The notes under the pieces: model-generated | The model's database searches: none | Told to the model about the DNA's origin: nothing | Seen by the model: the letters and a program-made list of their open reading frames with translations, nothing else | Assembly (NCBI GenBank): GCA_019638625.1 | Contig: JAHBTK010000001.1 | Coordinates: 921,434 to 985,433 of the forward strand | Length of the DNA: 64,000 nucleotides | Direction of reading: 5' to 3' | Source of the DNA: Chitinophagaceae bacterium | GTDB taxonomy: Bacteria; Bacteroidota; Bacteroidia; Chitinophagales; Chitinophagaceae | Part shown: piece after piece, positions 51,439 to 59,202 of the stretch | Layout: the number at the start of each line of letters is the position of its first letter | How positions within the stretch are numbered: position 1 is the stretch's first letter | Translations under genes and position numbers: made by a program

Positions 51439-51682
51439 TTTGAAAAGGCAGATCATTGAGCAACTGAACCTGAAGGATTTAAAACCGGAAGATATCGGCG
51501 ATGATCAGCCTTTGTTTGTGGAGGGATTGGGGCTGGACTCTATTGATGCCCTGGAACTGATCGTACTGCTGCAACAGGAGTATAAAATAAAGCTTGCAAA
51601 CGCGGAGGAAGGACAAACCGTTTTCCGTTCCGTGCGGACCATGGCTCAGTATATTACAGAGCGTCAGGCCAAAACCGCTTAA
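51419..51682 (+). CDS. Acyl carrier protein (phosphopantetheine-binding)
   Basis: The 87-residue carrier has the attachment motif GLGLDSIDALEL with Ser41. The remaining helices are those of type II acyl carriers. It lies inside a co-directional cluster of ketosynthases, so it should carry the growing polyene chain rather than general fatty acids. A start at 51431 (MADLKRQ) is also possible and would leave an 8-base overlap (ATGGCTGA) with the upstream stop. Confidence 0.9.
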   Translation: MDKLMADLKRQIIEQLNLKDLKPEDIGDDQPLFVEGLGLDSIDALELIVLLQQEYKIKLANAEEGQTVFRSVRTMAQYITERQAKTA

Positions 51683-51716
51683 AATTTGAAATTCCTCATA
51701 CATTTCAGACCGCAGG

Positions 51717-52913
51717 ATGTTTAAGCCCGTTTGCATTGCAGGAGCCGGCGTTATTTCCGCCATCGGGAATGATGTGCAGGAGCATATGACCTCGTTTGAA
51801 AAAGGCGAAGCGGGTATGGGAGCTATGCAGTACCTGCAGTCGGTACATGAACTGCCCGTGGCGGAGGTGAAATTGAACAATGCCGCGCTGGCCCGGTTGG
51901 CCGGGTTGCCCGCACATATCAGCCGCACGGCATTGCTTTCGGCGGTGGCGGCATTGGAAGCGCTGATCAGCGCGGGTTTACAGGATATCACTCCATGGCG
52001 TACCGGTTTTATTTCTGCCAATACCGTAGGGGGAATGGATAAGACCGAAGACTTTTATGCTGATTTTATGAAAGATCCGGCTAGAGGCCGCCTGCGTGAC
52101 CTGGTACACCACGAATGCGGAGCCGCCACAGAACTGGTAGCCGACCGGCTGGGCATCAAAAACCATATATCCACCATCAGCACAGCCTGTTCTTCTTCCG
52201 CCAACTCCATTTTTTTCGCCGCCCGCCTGATCCGCCAGGGTTTCCTGGACATCGCGGTGGCGGGTGGGGTAGACGCCCTGACGCGGTTTACATTGAACGG
52301 GTTCAACACCCTGATGATACTGGATAAACAGCATTGCCAGCCGTTTGATGAAAACAGGAGGGGACTGAACCTGGGCGAAGGCGCGGGCTACCTGGTGCTG
52401 GTATCCGATGAGGTCGCCGCCACCCTTCAGGAAAAGCCGGCAGCCGCTTTAAGCGGTTTTAGTAACGCCAACGATGCCTATCACCAGACGGCTTCATCGC
52501 CCGATGGTACGGGGTCCTACCTGGCGATGAAGGGGGCGCTTGAAAAAGCAGGGTTAGCGCCGGGGGATATCGATTATATTAACCTGCATGGTACCGGCAC
52601 GGCCAACAACGATATCGCGGAAGGAACGGCCATAAAAAGGCTGTTTGAGAATAAATACCCGAAAATGAGTTCCACCAAATCCTTTACCGGGCACACGCTT
52701 GGCGGGAGCGGGGCGCTGGAAGCTGTTTTTTCCGTACTGGCATTGAAGTTCGGTTTTATTTACCCGAACCTGCGGTTGGAAACGCCGATGAAAGAGCTGC
52801 CTTTTGTGCCTGAAACCGGTTTTCAAAAAGGGTTGCCCATCCGGCATGTGCTTTCCAATTCTTTTGGTTTTGGGGGAAATTGCTCTTCTCTTATTTTTTC
52901 TAAAGTAGAATAA
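51717..52913 (+). CDS. Beta-ketoacyl-ACP synthase (FabF-like, active)
   Basis: This 398-residue condensing enzyme has the full KAS II triad: Cys158 in STACSSSAN, His291 in NLHGTGTANND and His326 in SFTGHTLGGSG. It should elongate the ACP-bound chain by two-carbon units. Its stop TAA overlaps the next start in TAATG, so translation is coupled to the neighbouring ketosynthase-like gene, as in ketosynthase / chain-length-factor pairs of aryl-polyene and flexirubin clusters. Confidence 0.93.
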   Translation: MFKPVCIAGAGVISAIGNDVQEHMTSFEKGEAGMGAMQYLQSVHELPVAEVKLNNAALARLAGLPAHISRTALLSAVAALEALISAGLQDITPWRTGFISANTVGGMDKTEDFYADFMKDPARGRLRDLVHHECGAATELVADRLGIKNHISTISTACSSSANSIFFAARLIRQGFLDIAVAGGVDALTRFTLNGFNTLMILDKQHCQPFDENRRGLNLGEGAGYLVLVSDEVAATLQEKPAAALSGFSNANDAYHQTASSPDGTGSYLAMKGALEKAGLAPGDIDYINLHGTGTANNDIAEGTAIKRLFENKYPKMSSTKSFTGHTLGGSGALEAVFSVLALKFGFIYPNLRLETPMKELPFVPETGFQKGLPIRHVLSNSFGFGGNCSSLIFSKVE

Positions 52914-53953
52914 TGTATATACGATCCGCGTCAGCCATATCGCCCCAGTTGTCCTTTCAGCAAATGCTGGATGCCCCTGAAGGGTATACCGGTGACAGGC
53001 TGCGCTGCGTGGAACCTGATTACACCGCGATGATAGATCCGAAAATGATACGGCGCATGAGCCGGATCATTAAAATGGGGGTGTCCGCCGCAAAGGATTG
53101 CCTGGGTAAAGCAGGTGTGGAGCAACCCGATGCCATCATTACCGGCACCGCTTATGGTTGCCTGGCGGATACGGAAGCTTTCCTGTCGAGAATGATCGGG
53201 TTCAAAGAGGAGTTGCTGAACCCTACTTCTTTTATACAGTCGACGCATAATACGGTAGCGGCGCAAATTGCCCTGCTGCTGAAATGCCACCAGTATAATA
53301 ATACCTATGTGCACCGGGGTTTCTCTTTTGAAAATGCCCTGCTGGATGCTGTTACCAGGTTGCGGGAAGGGGAGGGAGAAAACGCGCTGGTGGGCGGGGT
53401 GGATGAAATTACGGACAGCAGTCACCGGCTGCTCAGCCGCTTTGGATTATACCGTGCAAATGCTTCTACTGCAACATTATACGAAACAGGCGAAAAGGGG
53501 ACCATGAATGGCGAGGGCGCTGTTTTTCTTTTGCTGTCTGCAAACGCGTCGTCCGGCGACTATGCCTGGCTGGAGGGAATGCATACTTTTTACAAACCTG
53601 CTACCGGAGAGGAGGTGCAAAAAGAGATGGCTGGTTTTCTAAAAAATAATAATATTGCGGCGGAAGATATTGATCTTATGATATGCGGAGACAATGGCGA
53701 TACAAAAAACGATAAAATTTACCAACAGGTGAGAAACGAATCCTTTGCCGGGGTTCCTTATCTCCGGTTTAAACATTATTGCGGAGAGTATCCCACTGCT
53801 GGTGCGTTTGCGTTGTGGTTGGGCAGCCATATTCTCAAAACCGGGCAACTGCCTGCCGATGCGGAAAAGCTACCGGCCCCGCCCCGGAAGGTCCTGGTCC
53901 ACAACCATTCACTTAATATTCATCATTCACTTTTTCTGCTTTCCGTATGCTGA
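52913..53953 (+). CDS. Beta-ketoacyl synthase-like protein lacking the active-site Cys (chain-length-factor-like)
   Basis: The 346-residue thiolase-fold protein resembles a ketosynthase but lacks the nucleophile: the region that should carry Cys reads TYVHRGFSFENALLDA. Other family segments, such as PTSFIQSTHNTVAAQIALLL and LMICGDNGD, remain. Paired directly after an active ketosynthase by a 1-base overlap, it probably acts as the partner subunit that sets chain length. It overlaps the deacetylase gene by 7 bases. Confidence 0.82.
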   Translation: MYIRSASAISPQLSFQQMLDAPEGYTGDRLRCVEPDYTAMIDPKMIRRMSRIIKMGVSAAKDCLGKAGVEQPDAIITGTAYGCLADTEAFLSRMIGFKEELLNPTSFIQSTHNTVAAQIALLLKCHQYNNTYVHRGFSFENALLDAVTRLREGEGENALVGGVDEITDSSHRLLSRFGLYRANASTATLYETGEKGTMNGEGAVFLLLSANASSGDYAWLEGMHTFYKPATGEEVQKEMAGFLKNNNIAAEDIDLMICGDNGDTKNDKIYQQVRNESFAGVPYLRFKHYCGEYPTAGAFALWLGSHILKTGQLPADAEKLPAPPRKVLVHNHSLNIHHSLFLLSVC

Positions 53954-54720
53954 ACTTTAATACGATAACCGTTGCTTTTATAGTATTGCTTTTGGCATTG
54001 ATCGGCGTTCATTTCTTTTACAGTTTCCCTTATTATGTTTTCGGGATACTGGTATTGCTGTATGCTGTAGCTCTTTTTTATGGAAGCTACAATCTTCGTT
54101 CTAATTTTTATTTAAAGACCATTTCATCCGCTCAAACAGATCGTCCGCAGATCGCTATCAGTTTTGATGACGGTCCCACACCTGCCTATACCCCCGAAAT
54201 TCTGAATATATTGAATGAACATGGGGTGAAGGCCGCTTTTTTCTGCATAGGCAAACGGGTAAAAGAAAATGAGGAACTGGCGCGGCGGCTGCACGAAGAA
54301 GGGCATCTCATTGGCAACCATAGTTACTCACATGATATGTGGTTCGATCTTTTTTCATCTAAAAAAATGACGGAAGATCTGCAACTGATGAATGATACCA
54401 CTGCAAAGGTGGTGGGTGTGAAACCCCGGTTGTTCAGACCTCCTTATGGCGTCACCAATCCGAACCTGAAAAAAGCGATCCGGAAAGGCAACTTCACTTC
54501 TGTGGGCTGGAGCATCCGTTCAATGGATACGGTAGCCAGGGACGCCCGTAAACTGTATGAAAAAGTTACCGGTTCGTTAAAACCGGGTGCGGTAATATTG
54601 TTTCATGATACCAGCAAAGCCACACTGGACATACTTTCCCGCTTCATTCAGCATGCCCGCGAAAAGGGGTACGAGATTGTACGTTTGGACAAATTGCTTA
54701 ATTTAGAGCCTTATGCGTAA
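53947..54720 (+). CDS. Polysaccharide deacetylase (NodB family), membrane-anchored
   Basis: The 257-residue protein has two N-terminal membrane helices (residues about 5-45) followed by a NodB domain: motif 1 ISFDDGPTPAYTPEIL, motif 2 GNHSYSH with its metal His pair, motif 3 RPPYGVTNPN, and motif 5 VILFHDT. The first Asp of motif 1 is the catalytic base. Such enzymes N- or O-deacetylate glycans. In aryl-polyene/flexirubin-like clusters they are recurrent accessory genes with an unproven role. It overlaps both neighbours. Confidence 0.9.
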   Translation: MLNFNTITVAFIVLLLALIGVHFFYSFPYYVFGILVLLYAVALFYGSYNLRSNFYLKTISSAQTDRPQIAISFDDGPTPAYTPEILNILNEHGVKAAFFCIGKRVKENEELARRLHEEGHLIGNHSYSHDMWFDLFSSKKMTEDLQLMNDTTAKVVGVKPRLFRPPYGVTNPNLKKAIRKGNFTSVGWSIRSMDTVARDARKLYEKVTGSLKPGAVILFHDTSKATLDILSRFIQHAREKGYEIVRLDKLLNLEPYA

Positions 54721-55348
54721 GGTATTACTGGCTTGTGGAATCTTTCTTGTTTCTTACTCTGTACAGGCACAACACCCGGGATACGATCTGCTGAAAGACG
54801 ATGCGGCTTTCAAAACACAGTTCAAAGAAGCTTCTCAAAAGATAAACAGCATCAGGAGTGATTTTGTGCAGGAGAAAAACCTGAGTCTGCTGGATGACAG
54901 AATAATTTCCAAAGGTAAATTCTGGTTCAGAAAAGAAAACGCGGTAAGGATGGAATATACCAGCCCTTTTTTATACCTGATGATCGTGAACGGGACGGAT
55001 GTTTATATCAGGGATAGTAAAAAGGAAAACAGGTTATCGTCCAGGTCCAACAAGTTATTTCAACAAATAAACAGGATAATGATCGACTGTGTGAATGGCA
55101 ATGCGCTGGAGAGCAAAGACTTTACGGTAAAGATCTTTACGGGGGGCGATGGGTTTCTCGCAGAATTGACGCCTGTTGAAAAGGCCCTTAAAACGATGTT
55201 CCGGAATGTAAATATCATCATTGATAAAAAGGACCTGTCTGTATCGAGGGTAGAGATGCACGAACCTTCCGGCGATAATACCATCATCCGGTTTGTTAAC
55301 CGGGAAATGAACGTAAATCTTTCTGATGCATTATTTGCTGCTCGTTAG
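54713..55348 (+). CDS. LolA-like outer membrane lipoprotein carrier
   Basis: This 211-residue periplasmic protein has a signal peptide (RKVLLACGIFLVSYSVQA) and a LolA-like half-barrel: INSIRSDFVQEKNLSLLDDRIISKGKFWFRKENAVRMEYTSPF and later LTPVEKALKTMFRNVNIIIDKKDLSVSRVEMHEPSGD. Such LolA-like proteins occur in aryl-polyene and flexirubin clusters and are thought to carry the lipid product across the periplasm. Overlaps of 8 and 23 bases tie it to its neighbours. Confidence 0.88.
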   Translation: MRKVLLACGIFLVSYSVQAQHPGYDLLKDDAAFKTQFKEASQKINSIRSDFVQEKNLSLLDDRIISKGKFWFRKENAVRMEYTSPFLYLMIVNGTDVYIRDSKKENRLSSRSNKLFQQINRIMIDCVNGNALESKDFTVKIFTGGDGFLAELTPVEKALKTMFRNVNIIIDKKDLSVSRVEMHEPSGDNTIIRFVNREMNVNLSDALFAAR

Positions 55349-55946
55349 TTGGGTGTTGGCACTTGCCTGCTCTTCCGCTTATAAGGGGCAACGCACACCC
55401 GCAACCGGTAACTGTATCACTTCTTTTCAGCCACGGTTTTCCCGTGTTTTATACAATACCCAGGTGGAGGTGACCGGCCGGCACCTGAGCGGTTTGCTGA
55501 TCATCAAAACAATGCCCGACAGCAGTACCCGGATGGTATTTGCCAATGAAGCCGGTTTTAAGTTTTTTGATTTTGGATTCCGGGAAGAGGGATTTACAGT
55601 GTACCATATCATGGCGCAGATGGATAAAAAAGCGGTCATCAAAACACTCCGTAAAGACTTTGAACTGATCCTGATGCAGCATACCGGTACAATAACGCCT
55701 GCAGTAATCAAAAAGGGTAGTGAATATTATTACGATTTCGCGAAGGGAAAGGACCATTATTATTATATTACAGACAGCGCCTGCAGCCGGTTGCTGCGAC
55801 TGGAACGGGGAAGCAAAAGGAAAAAAGTGACTGAAGCTTACCTGGGGGCGTACACGGACAATATGCCGGATACGATTGGCATCAGGCATTCTAATTTTAA
55901 TTTTACCATCACCCTAAAACGGCTGGATGAACATGCTTCAGAATGA
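55326..55946 (+). CDS. Hypothetical lipoprotein of the polyene cluster
   Basis: I do not recognise a named family. The 206-residue product has a lipobox-like ALACSS (Cys about 15) followed by a beta-rich body (RVLYNTQVEVTGRHLSGLLIIKTM, FKFFDFGFREEGFTVYHIMAQM), which suggests a small outer-membrane or periplasmic binding fold. Aryl-polyene clusters often hold a DUF3261-like lipoprotein at the equivalent place, and this may be its Bacteroidota counterpart. It overlaps LolA by 23 bases and the dehydratase gene by 20. Confidence 0.7.
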   Translation: MHYLLLVSWVLALACSSAYKGQRTPATGNCITSFQPRFSRVLYNTQVEVTGRHLSGLLIIKTMPDSSTRMVFANEAGFKFFDFGFREEGFTVYHIMAQMDKKAVIKTLRKDFELILMQHTGTITPAVIKKGSEYYYDFAKGKDHYYYITDSACSRLLRLERGSKRKKVTEAYLGAYTDNMPDTIGIRHSNFNFTITLKRLDEHASE

Positions 55947-56301
55947 TTTTTACCATATCAGGGAGTTAAAAAAAGAAGAGGGAAAAATAGAAGCGCAGTT
56001 GGAACTCAATCCGGGGCATCGCATATTTGAAGGGCATTTTCCCGGGCAGCCGGTAGTGCCGGGCGTTTGCATGGTGCAAATGATTAAGGAAGTACTGGAA
56101 ACGGTAACCAACCGGAAACTGCAGTTAAAAACTGCCGACCATATCAAGTTCCTGTCGGTTATCGATCCCCTTATGCATACGGTACTGCATTCGGGTATCA
56201 GCTATAAGTTTACGGAGAAGACTATTGATGTGAATGCGACCCTTTGGAAAGAAGAGGTCGTCACTCTGAAGCTAAAAGGCTCCTTTGTTATACTGCATTA
56301 A
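55927..56301 (+). CDS. FabZ-like 3-hydroxyacyl-ACP dehydratase
   Basis: The 124-residue single hot-dog domain has the dehydratase motif EGHFPGQPVVPGVCMVQMIKEV with His37. It is shorter than housekeeping FabZ and typical of dehydratases in polyene clusters, where it would introduce the double bond after ketoreduction. No ketoreductase gene is visible in the cluster, so that step must be supplied from elsewhere. It is the last gene of the run and is convergent with the glycosidase-like gene. Confidence 0.85.
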   Translation: MNMLQNDFYHIRELKKEEGKIEAQLELNPGHRIFEGHFPGQPVVPGVCMVQMIKEVLETVTNRKLQLKTADHIKFLSVIDPLMHTVLHSGISYKFTEKTIDVNATLWKEEVVTLKLKGSFVILH

Positions 56302-56359
56302 CCCGGAAAAGTGCTGTATGAAAGCAGGTTTTATTTATCACAGGTAAAAAAAACCGGGA

Positions 56360-58090
56360 CTAAAACCTGATCTCCACTTTTTTGCCGTTTTCTTTATTGA
56401 TATCCAGTACACCACCTCCCGTTTTTTCTATAACCCTCCATGTCCAGCCGGGGGAATTAATGTCTTTAGATTCCGGTAGCGGTTTCCCGTCTACGGTGAT
56501 GCCGGTGGGCTTATGTAACAGGCGGAAACGCCCGGATGAAATATCGTCAAATTCGGTATAGCGGATACCGGTAGTTGAATAGGTAATATCCGATACAATA
56601 CTGCTGGTGCGGAGCATCCGGTTTTTATGAGCAGGCGCCAGTTCAGGCGCTGCCGCCATAGCGCGGATATAATGCCGCACATAATCACCATATCCGTCTG
56701 TTAACCAGATATCATCCCGGATATAATAGTTCCGCCCATCAGTATTCACCATATAGGTAGCCCAGTTCAGTTGGCGCAGGGCGTTAACCAGCCGGGTGGT
56801 ATCGCCGGTCTTCTCCCGGTAACGGAGCTCCATAGACGCCTGCCGGGAAGAATGACTGTTACCCGGTGTCCGGTAAATGGTTTGCTCATCAGTAGTGATC
56901 ACACCGTATTTGATAAACTCCTGGTCATCCAGCGCCGTACGTACCCAGTTAAAAATATGTTTCACGGTATTTTTCCAGTCGGGATCAACTAATTCATTTT
57001 CCATAAGGAACATGGCATAGGTAATACCGTTGATCTGCCCGTCTGACCAGCCCAGGATGTCTTCAAAAAAGGGTCCCCATTTGTTGTTTTGGGCAGGGTA
57101 CTGTTTCAGCCAGTTCAATGCGATATCATATGCTTTGTCATATGCCTCCGGGTTGCCTCTTCCCAATGCCTGCAGTTCTTTAAATGCATAGAGTATGCCT
57201 GTCCAGTTAGTGCAGTATGCCGAAGGTTGTTCTTTCCTGAATTCGGAGGTGCCGGGTTCCGGTTTGTTGATTCGTTGTTCATTAATGAGTTTGCCTGTTT
57301 CGCCGGTTTTGGCATGTACTTTAAACGGCCAGGGAGAACGGAATTCATCCCCGGGCTGTACCCGTTCGGCCAGGGTATTGGCTATTTTTTCAGCAGCATC
57401 CAGGTATCGGGTCTCCCCGGTTTTTTTGTACAGCTTAATAAGCTCATATGCCAGCGAACCGGCTTTGTCCGGCTGCAGGTAACCTTTCCCGAGGATCATA
57501 TCACCGTCATATATACCCGAATGCAGGTCGGTATTGTAGGGATAAGGCAGGTTACCCCACAGGTCATCAGGGGAGGAAAGACCATGCTCCAGGTAGTAAT
57601 CGGCCATGTATTTCATGTTCTCAAGAATAGCCGGGTTGCCGGTATAGTTATACAAAAGGTCCCATGAAGAAAGCGCCATCATCAGTTGATCGCCGCCCAG
57701 CCCCCGTTTGTCGTGTTCAGGGCGCCATACCTGGTGATTCATATAATATTTGATACCGTTGGAATCTAGTTGCATTTTATCCCAGAAATCCCATACCAAT
57801 TGAAGAACAGTATCATAAGAGGCCCCGAGATCCGCAGAGTACCAGGGCAGGATGCCGCCTTTATTATCAATCCTTACGTGATGATAACTCAGACTCGAAT
57901 CTCTTTTCAGGTAGATCCGGTCAGGCAGGATGCTGTCGCTTTCGGCATATACCCAAGTTTCATCTAACCCGGTATAGCGTAGTTCGGGAGATGTGCAGCC
58001 GGTACCTAAAAAAGCCCATCCGGCTAAACAGGCGGTCAGTTTCGTCAAACTTGCTCTTACAGACAAAAAGGGGTTGAAAAGTCTCTTCAT
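56360..58090 (-). CDS. (alpha/alpha)6-toroid glycosidase-like lipoprotein
   Basis: The 576-residue lipoprotein (lipobox GTGC, Cys about residue 32) consists largely of helical-hairpin repeats: KYMADYYLEHGLSSPDDLWGNLPYP, AYELIKLYKKTGETRYLDAAEKIANTLAERV, AYDIALNWLKQYP and later repeats, with a C-terminal beta domain near 490-576. This is the six-hairpin glycosidase fold of families such as GH88, GH105 and GH127 or polysaccharide lyases. I cannot assign one family. The signal places it in the outer membrane, in a region rich in polysaccharide-processing genes. Confidence 0.78.
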   Translation of the reverse strand: MKRLFNPFLSVRASLTKLTACLAGWAFLGTGCTSPELRYTGLDETWVYAESDSILPDRIYLKRDSSLSYHHVRIDNKGGILPWYSADLGASYDTVLQLVWDFWDKMQLDSNGIKYYMNHQVWRPEHDKRGLGGDQLMMALSSWDLLYNYTGNPAILENMKYMADYYLEHGLSSPDDLWGNLPYPYNTDLHSGIYDGDMILGKGYLQPDKAGSLAYELIKLYKKTGETRYLDAAEKIANTLAERVQPGDEFRSPWPFKVHAKTGETGKLINEQRINKPEPGTSEFRKEQPSAYCTNWTGILYAFKELQALGRGNPEAYDKAYDIALNWLKQYPAQNNKWGPFFEDILGWSDGQINGITYAMFLMENELVDPDWKNTVKHIFNWVRTALDDQEFIKYGVITTDEQTIYRTPGNSHSSRQASMELRYREKTGDTTRLVNALRQLNWATYMVNTDGRNYYIRDDIWLTDGYGDYVRHYIRAMAAAPELAPAHKNRMLRTSSIVSDITYSTTGIRYTEFDDISSGRFRLLHKPTGITVDGKPLPESKDINSPGWTWRVIEKTGGGVLDINKENGKKVEIRF

Positions 58091-58363
58091 TATGACAGCT
58101 ATTTCAAAGGAATGAATATAAACAATATTCAACGTCTGGCAAGCTAAAATTTACTGAGAGTAAATTTTAGTTCAGCATTTATAAACTATTTCCTTCCTTT
58201 GTCATAAAGAAACCTGATTGAATTATGTGCCCGGTTTGAATATAAAGGAAATGGACTTTCCATTCTGTAAAAACGTATCTTCTGTCTTTGCTTTTTTGAG
58301 GCAAAAACGGGTTTCCTGCTTTATCCCGATGTCATTTTGGTATTCTTCTTACTGATATCCCCG

Positions 58364-58927
58364 CTATTGATTTTTGAGATCCTGATACACGTCCATTTCT
58401 CCACTTCTTACCCTGACGATTTTAATGTTGTTTTTGAATTGAATGTGGACCAGATAGGTGGGCTTATTTCCTCCTTGGAAGATTGTTATTTCGTCTATAC
58501 GGAGGATGGAATAATCATAGTAAGTCCGCTTTACCAAGTCGCGTACTTCAAAAGGCATCAACTCCTCCTTATATTTTTTTACCATACTTTGCCATTTTCC
58601 TTTCGCAGTATACCAGACCATATAGCTGATATCGCCTTTCTTAAACGCTGCAACATATCCGCCATGTGATAATTTCCGCCATCTTTCATTTTCAACATCC
58701 CTGAATTTTTCCCTGAGGTCAGCAACTGCTTTTGTACTGATATCATTCAGATAAACAGGTTTACCGTTTTCTGAAACAGGTTGAATACGGGGTGAACTGT
58801 TTGCATACAATAAAGAATGGTCTATCGTATCACCAGATGGATTACGGCTATTGCTTTGGGCAACTATGTTGCCGGCGTTTACAAGAGAAGATACGATTAT
58901 CAGGATATAAGCCATATCGTGTTTCAT
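58364..58927 (-). CDS. Exported hypothetical protein with PepSY-like repeats
   Basis: The 187-residue exported protein has an N-terminal hydrophobic signal (KHDMAYILIIVSSLVNAGNIVAQ). It has a PepSY-like region: STKAVADLREKFRDVENERWRKLSHGGYVAAFKKGDISYMVWYTAKGKW, followed by a second, weaker repeat with LVKRTYYDYSILRIDEI. Such domains occur in small Bacteroidota periplasmic proteins of unknown function. ATG 58927 starts at the signal; an in-frame start 12 codons upstream is possible. Confidence 0.72.
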   Translation of the reverse strand: MKHDMAYILIIVSSLVNAGNIVAQSNSRNPSGDTIDHSLLYANSSPRIQPVSENGKPVYLNDISTKAVADLREKFRDVENERWRKLSHGGYVAAFKKGDISYMVWYTAKGKWQSMVKKYKEELMPFEVRDLVKRTYYDYSILRIDEITIFQGGNKPTYLVHIQFKNNIKIVRVRSGEMDVYQDLKNQ

Positions 58928-59202
58928 ATCCTTAAAGACCTGGTATTCGGATACATGTTGCATATAGCAAAAGGGAATTAAAGAATACTTATCTTGAATG
59001 CTGATTTTCGCATTTCTGCAGGCTGTATCAAACCGGATGAGGAATGGAGTAGAGGAAGAAAGGCCTTACCGGAGATTCTGTTTAAACGATCAGCAGATTG
59101 CACAGGGAACAGATCTTAAAATGTTCCTGACAGGCAGACCTGCTTAGTATAAGTACCGGTTTAGCGTCTCTGTCAATATAAATATAAACAGGAGGAAAAA
59201 AA

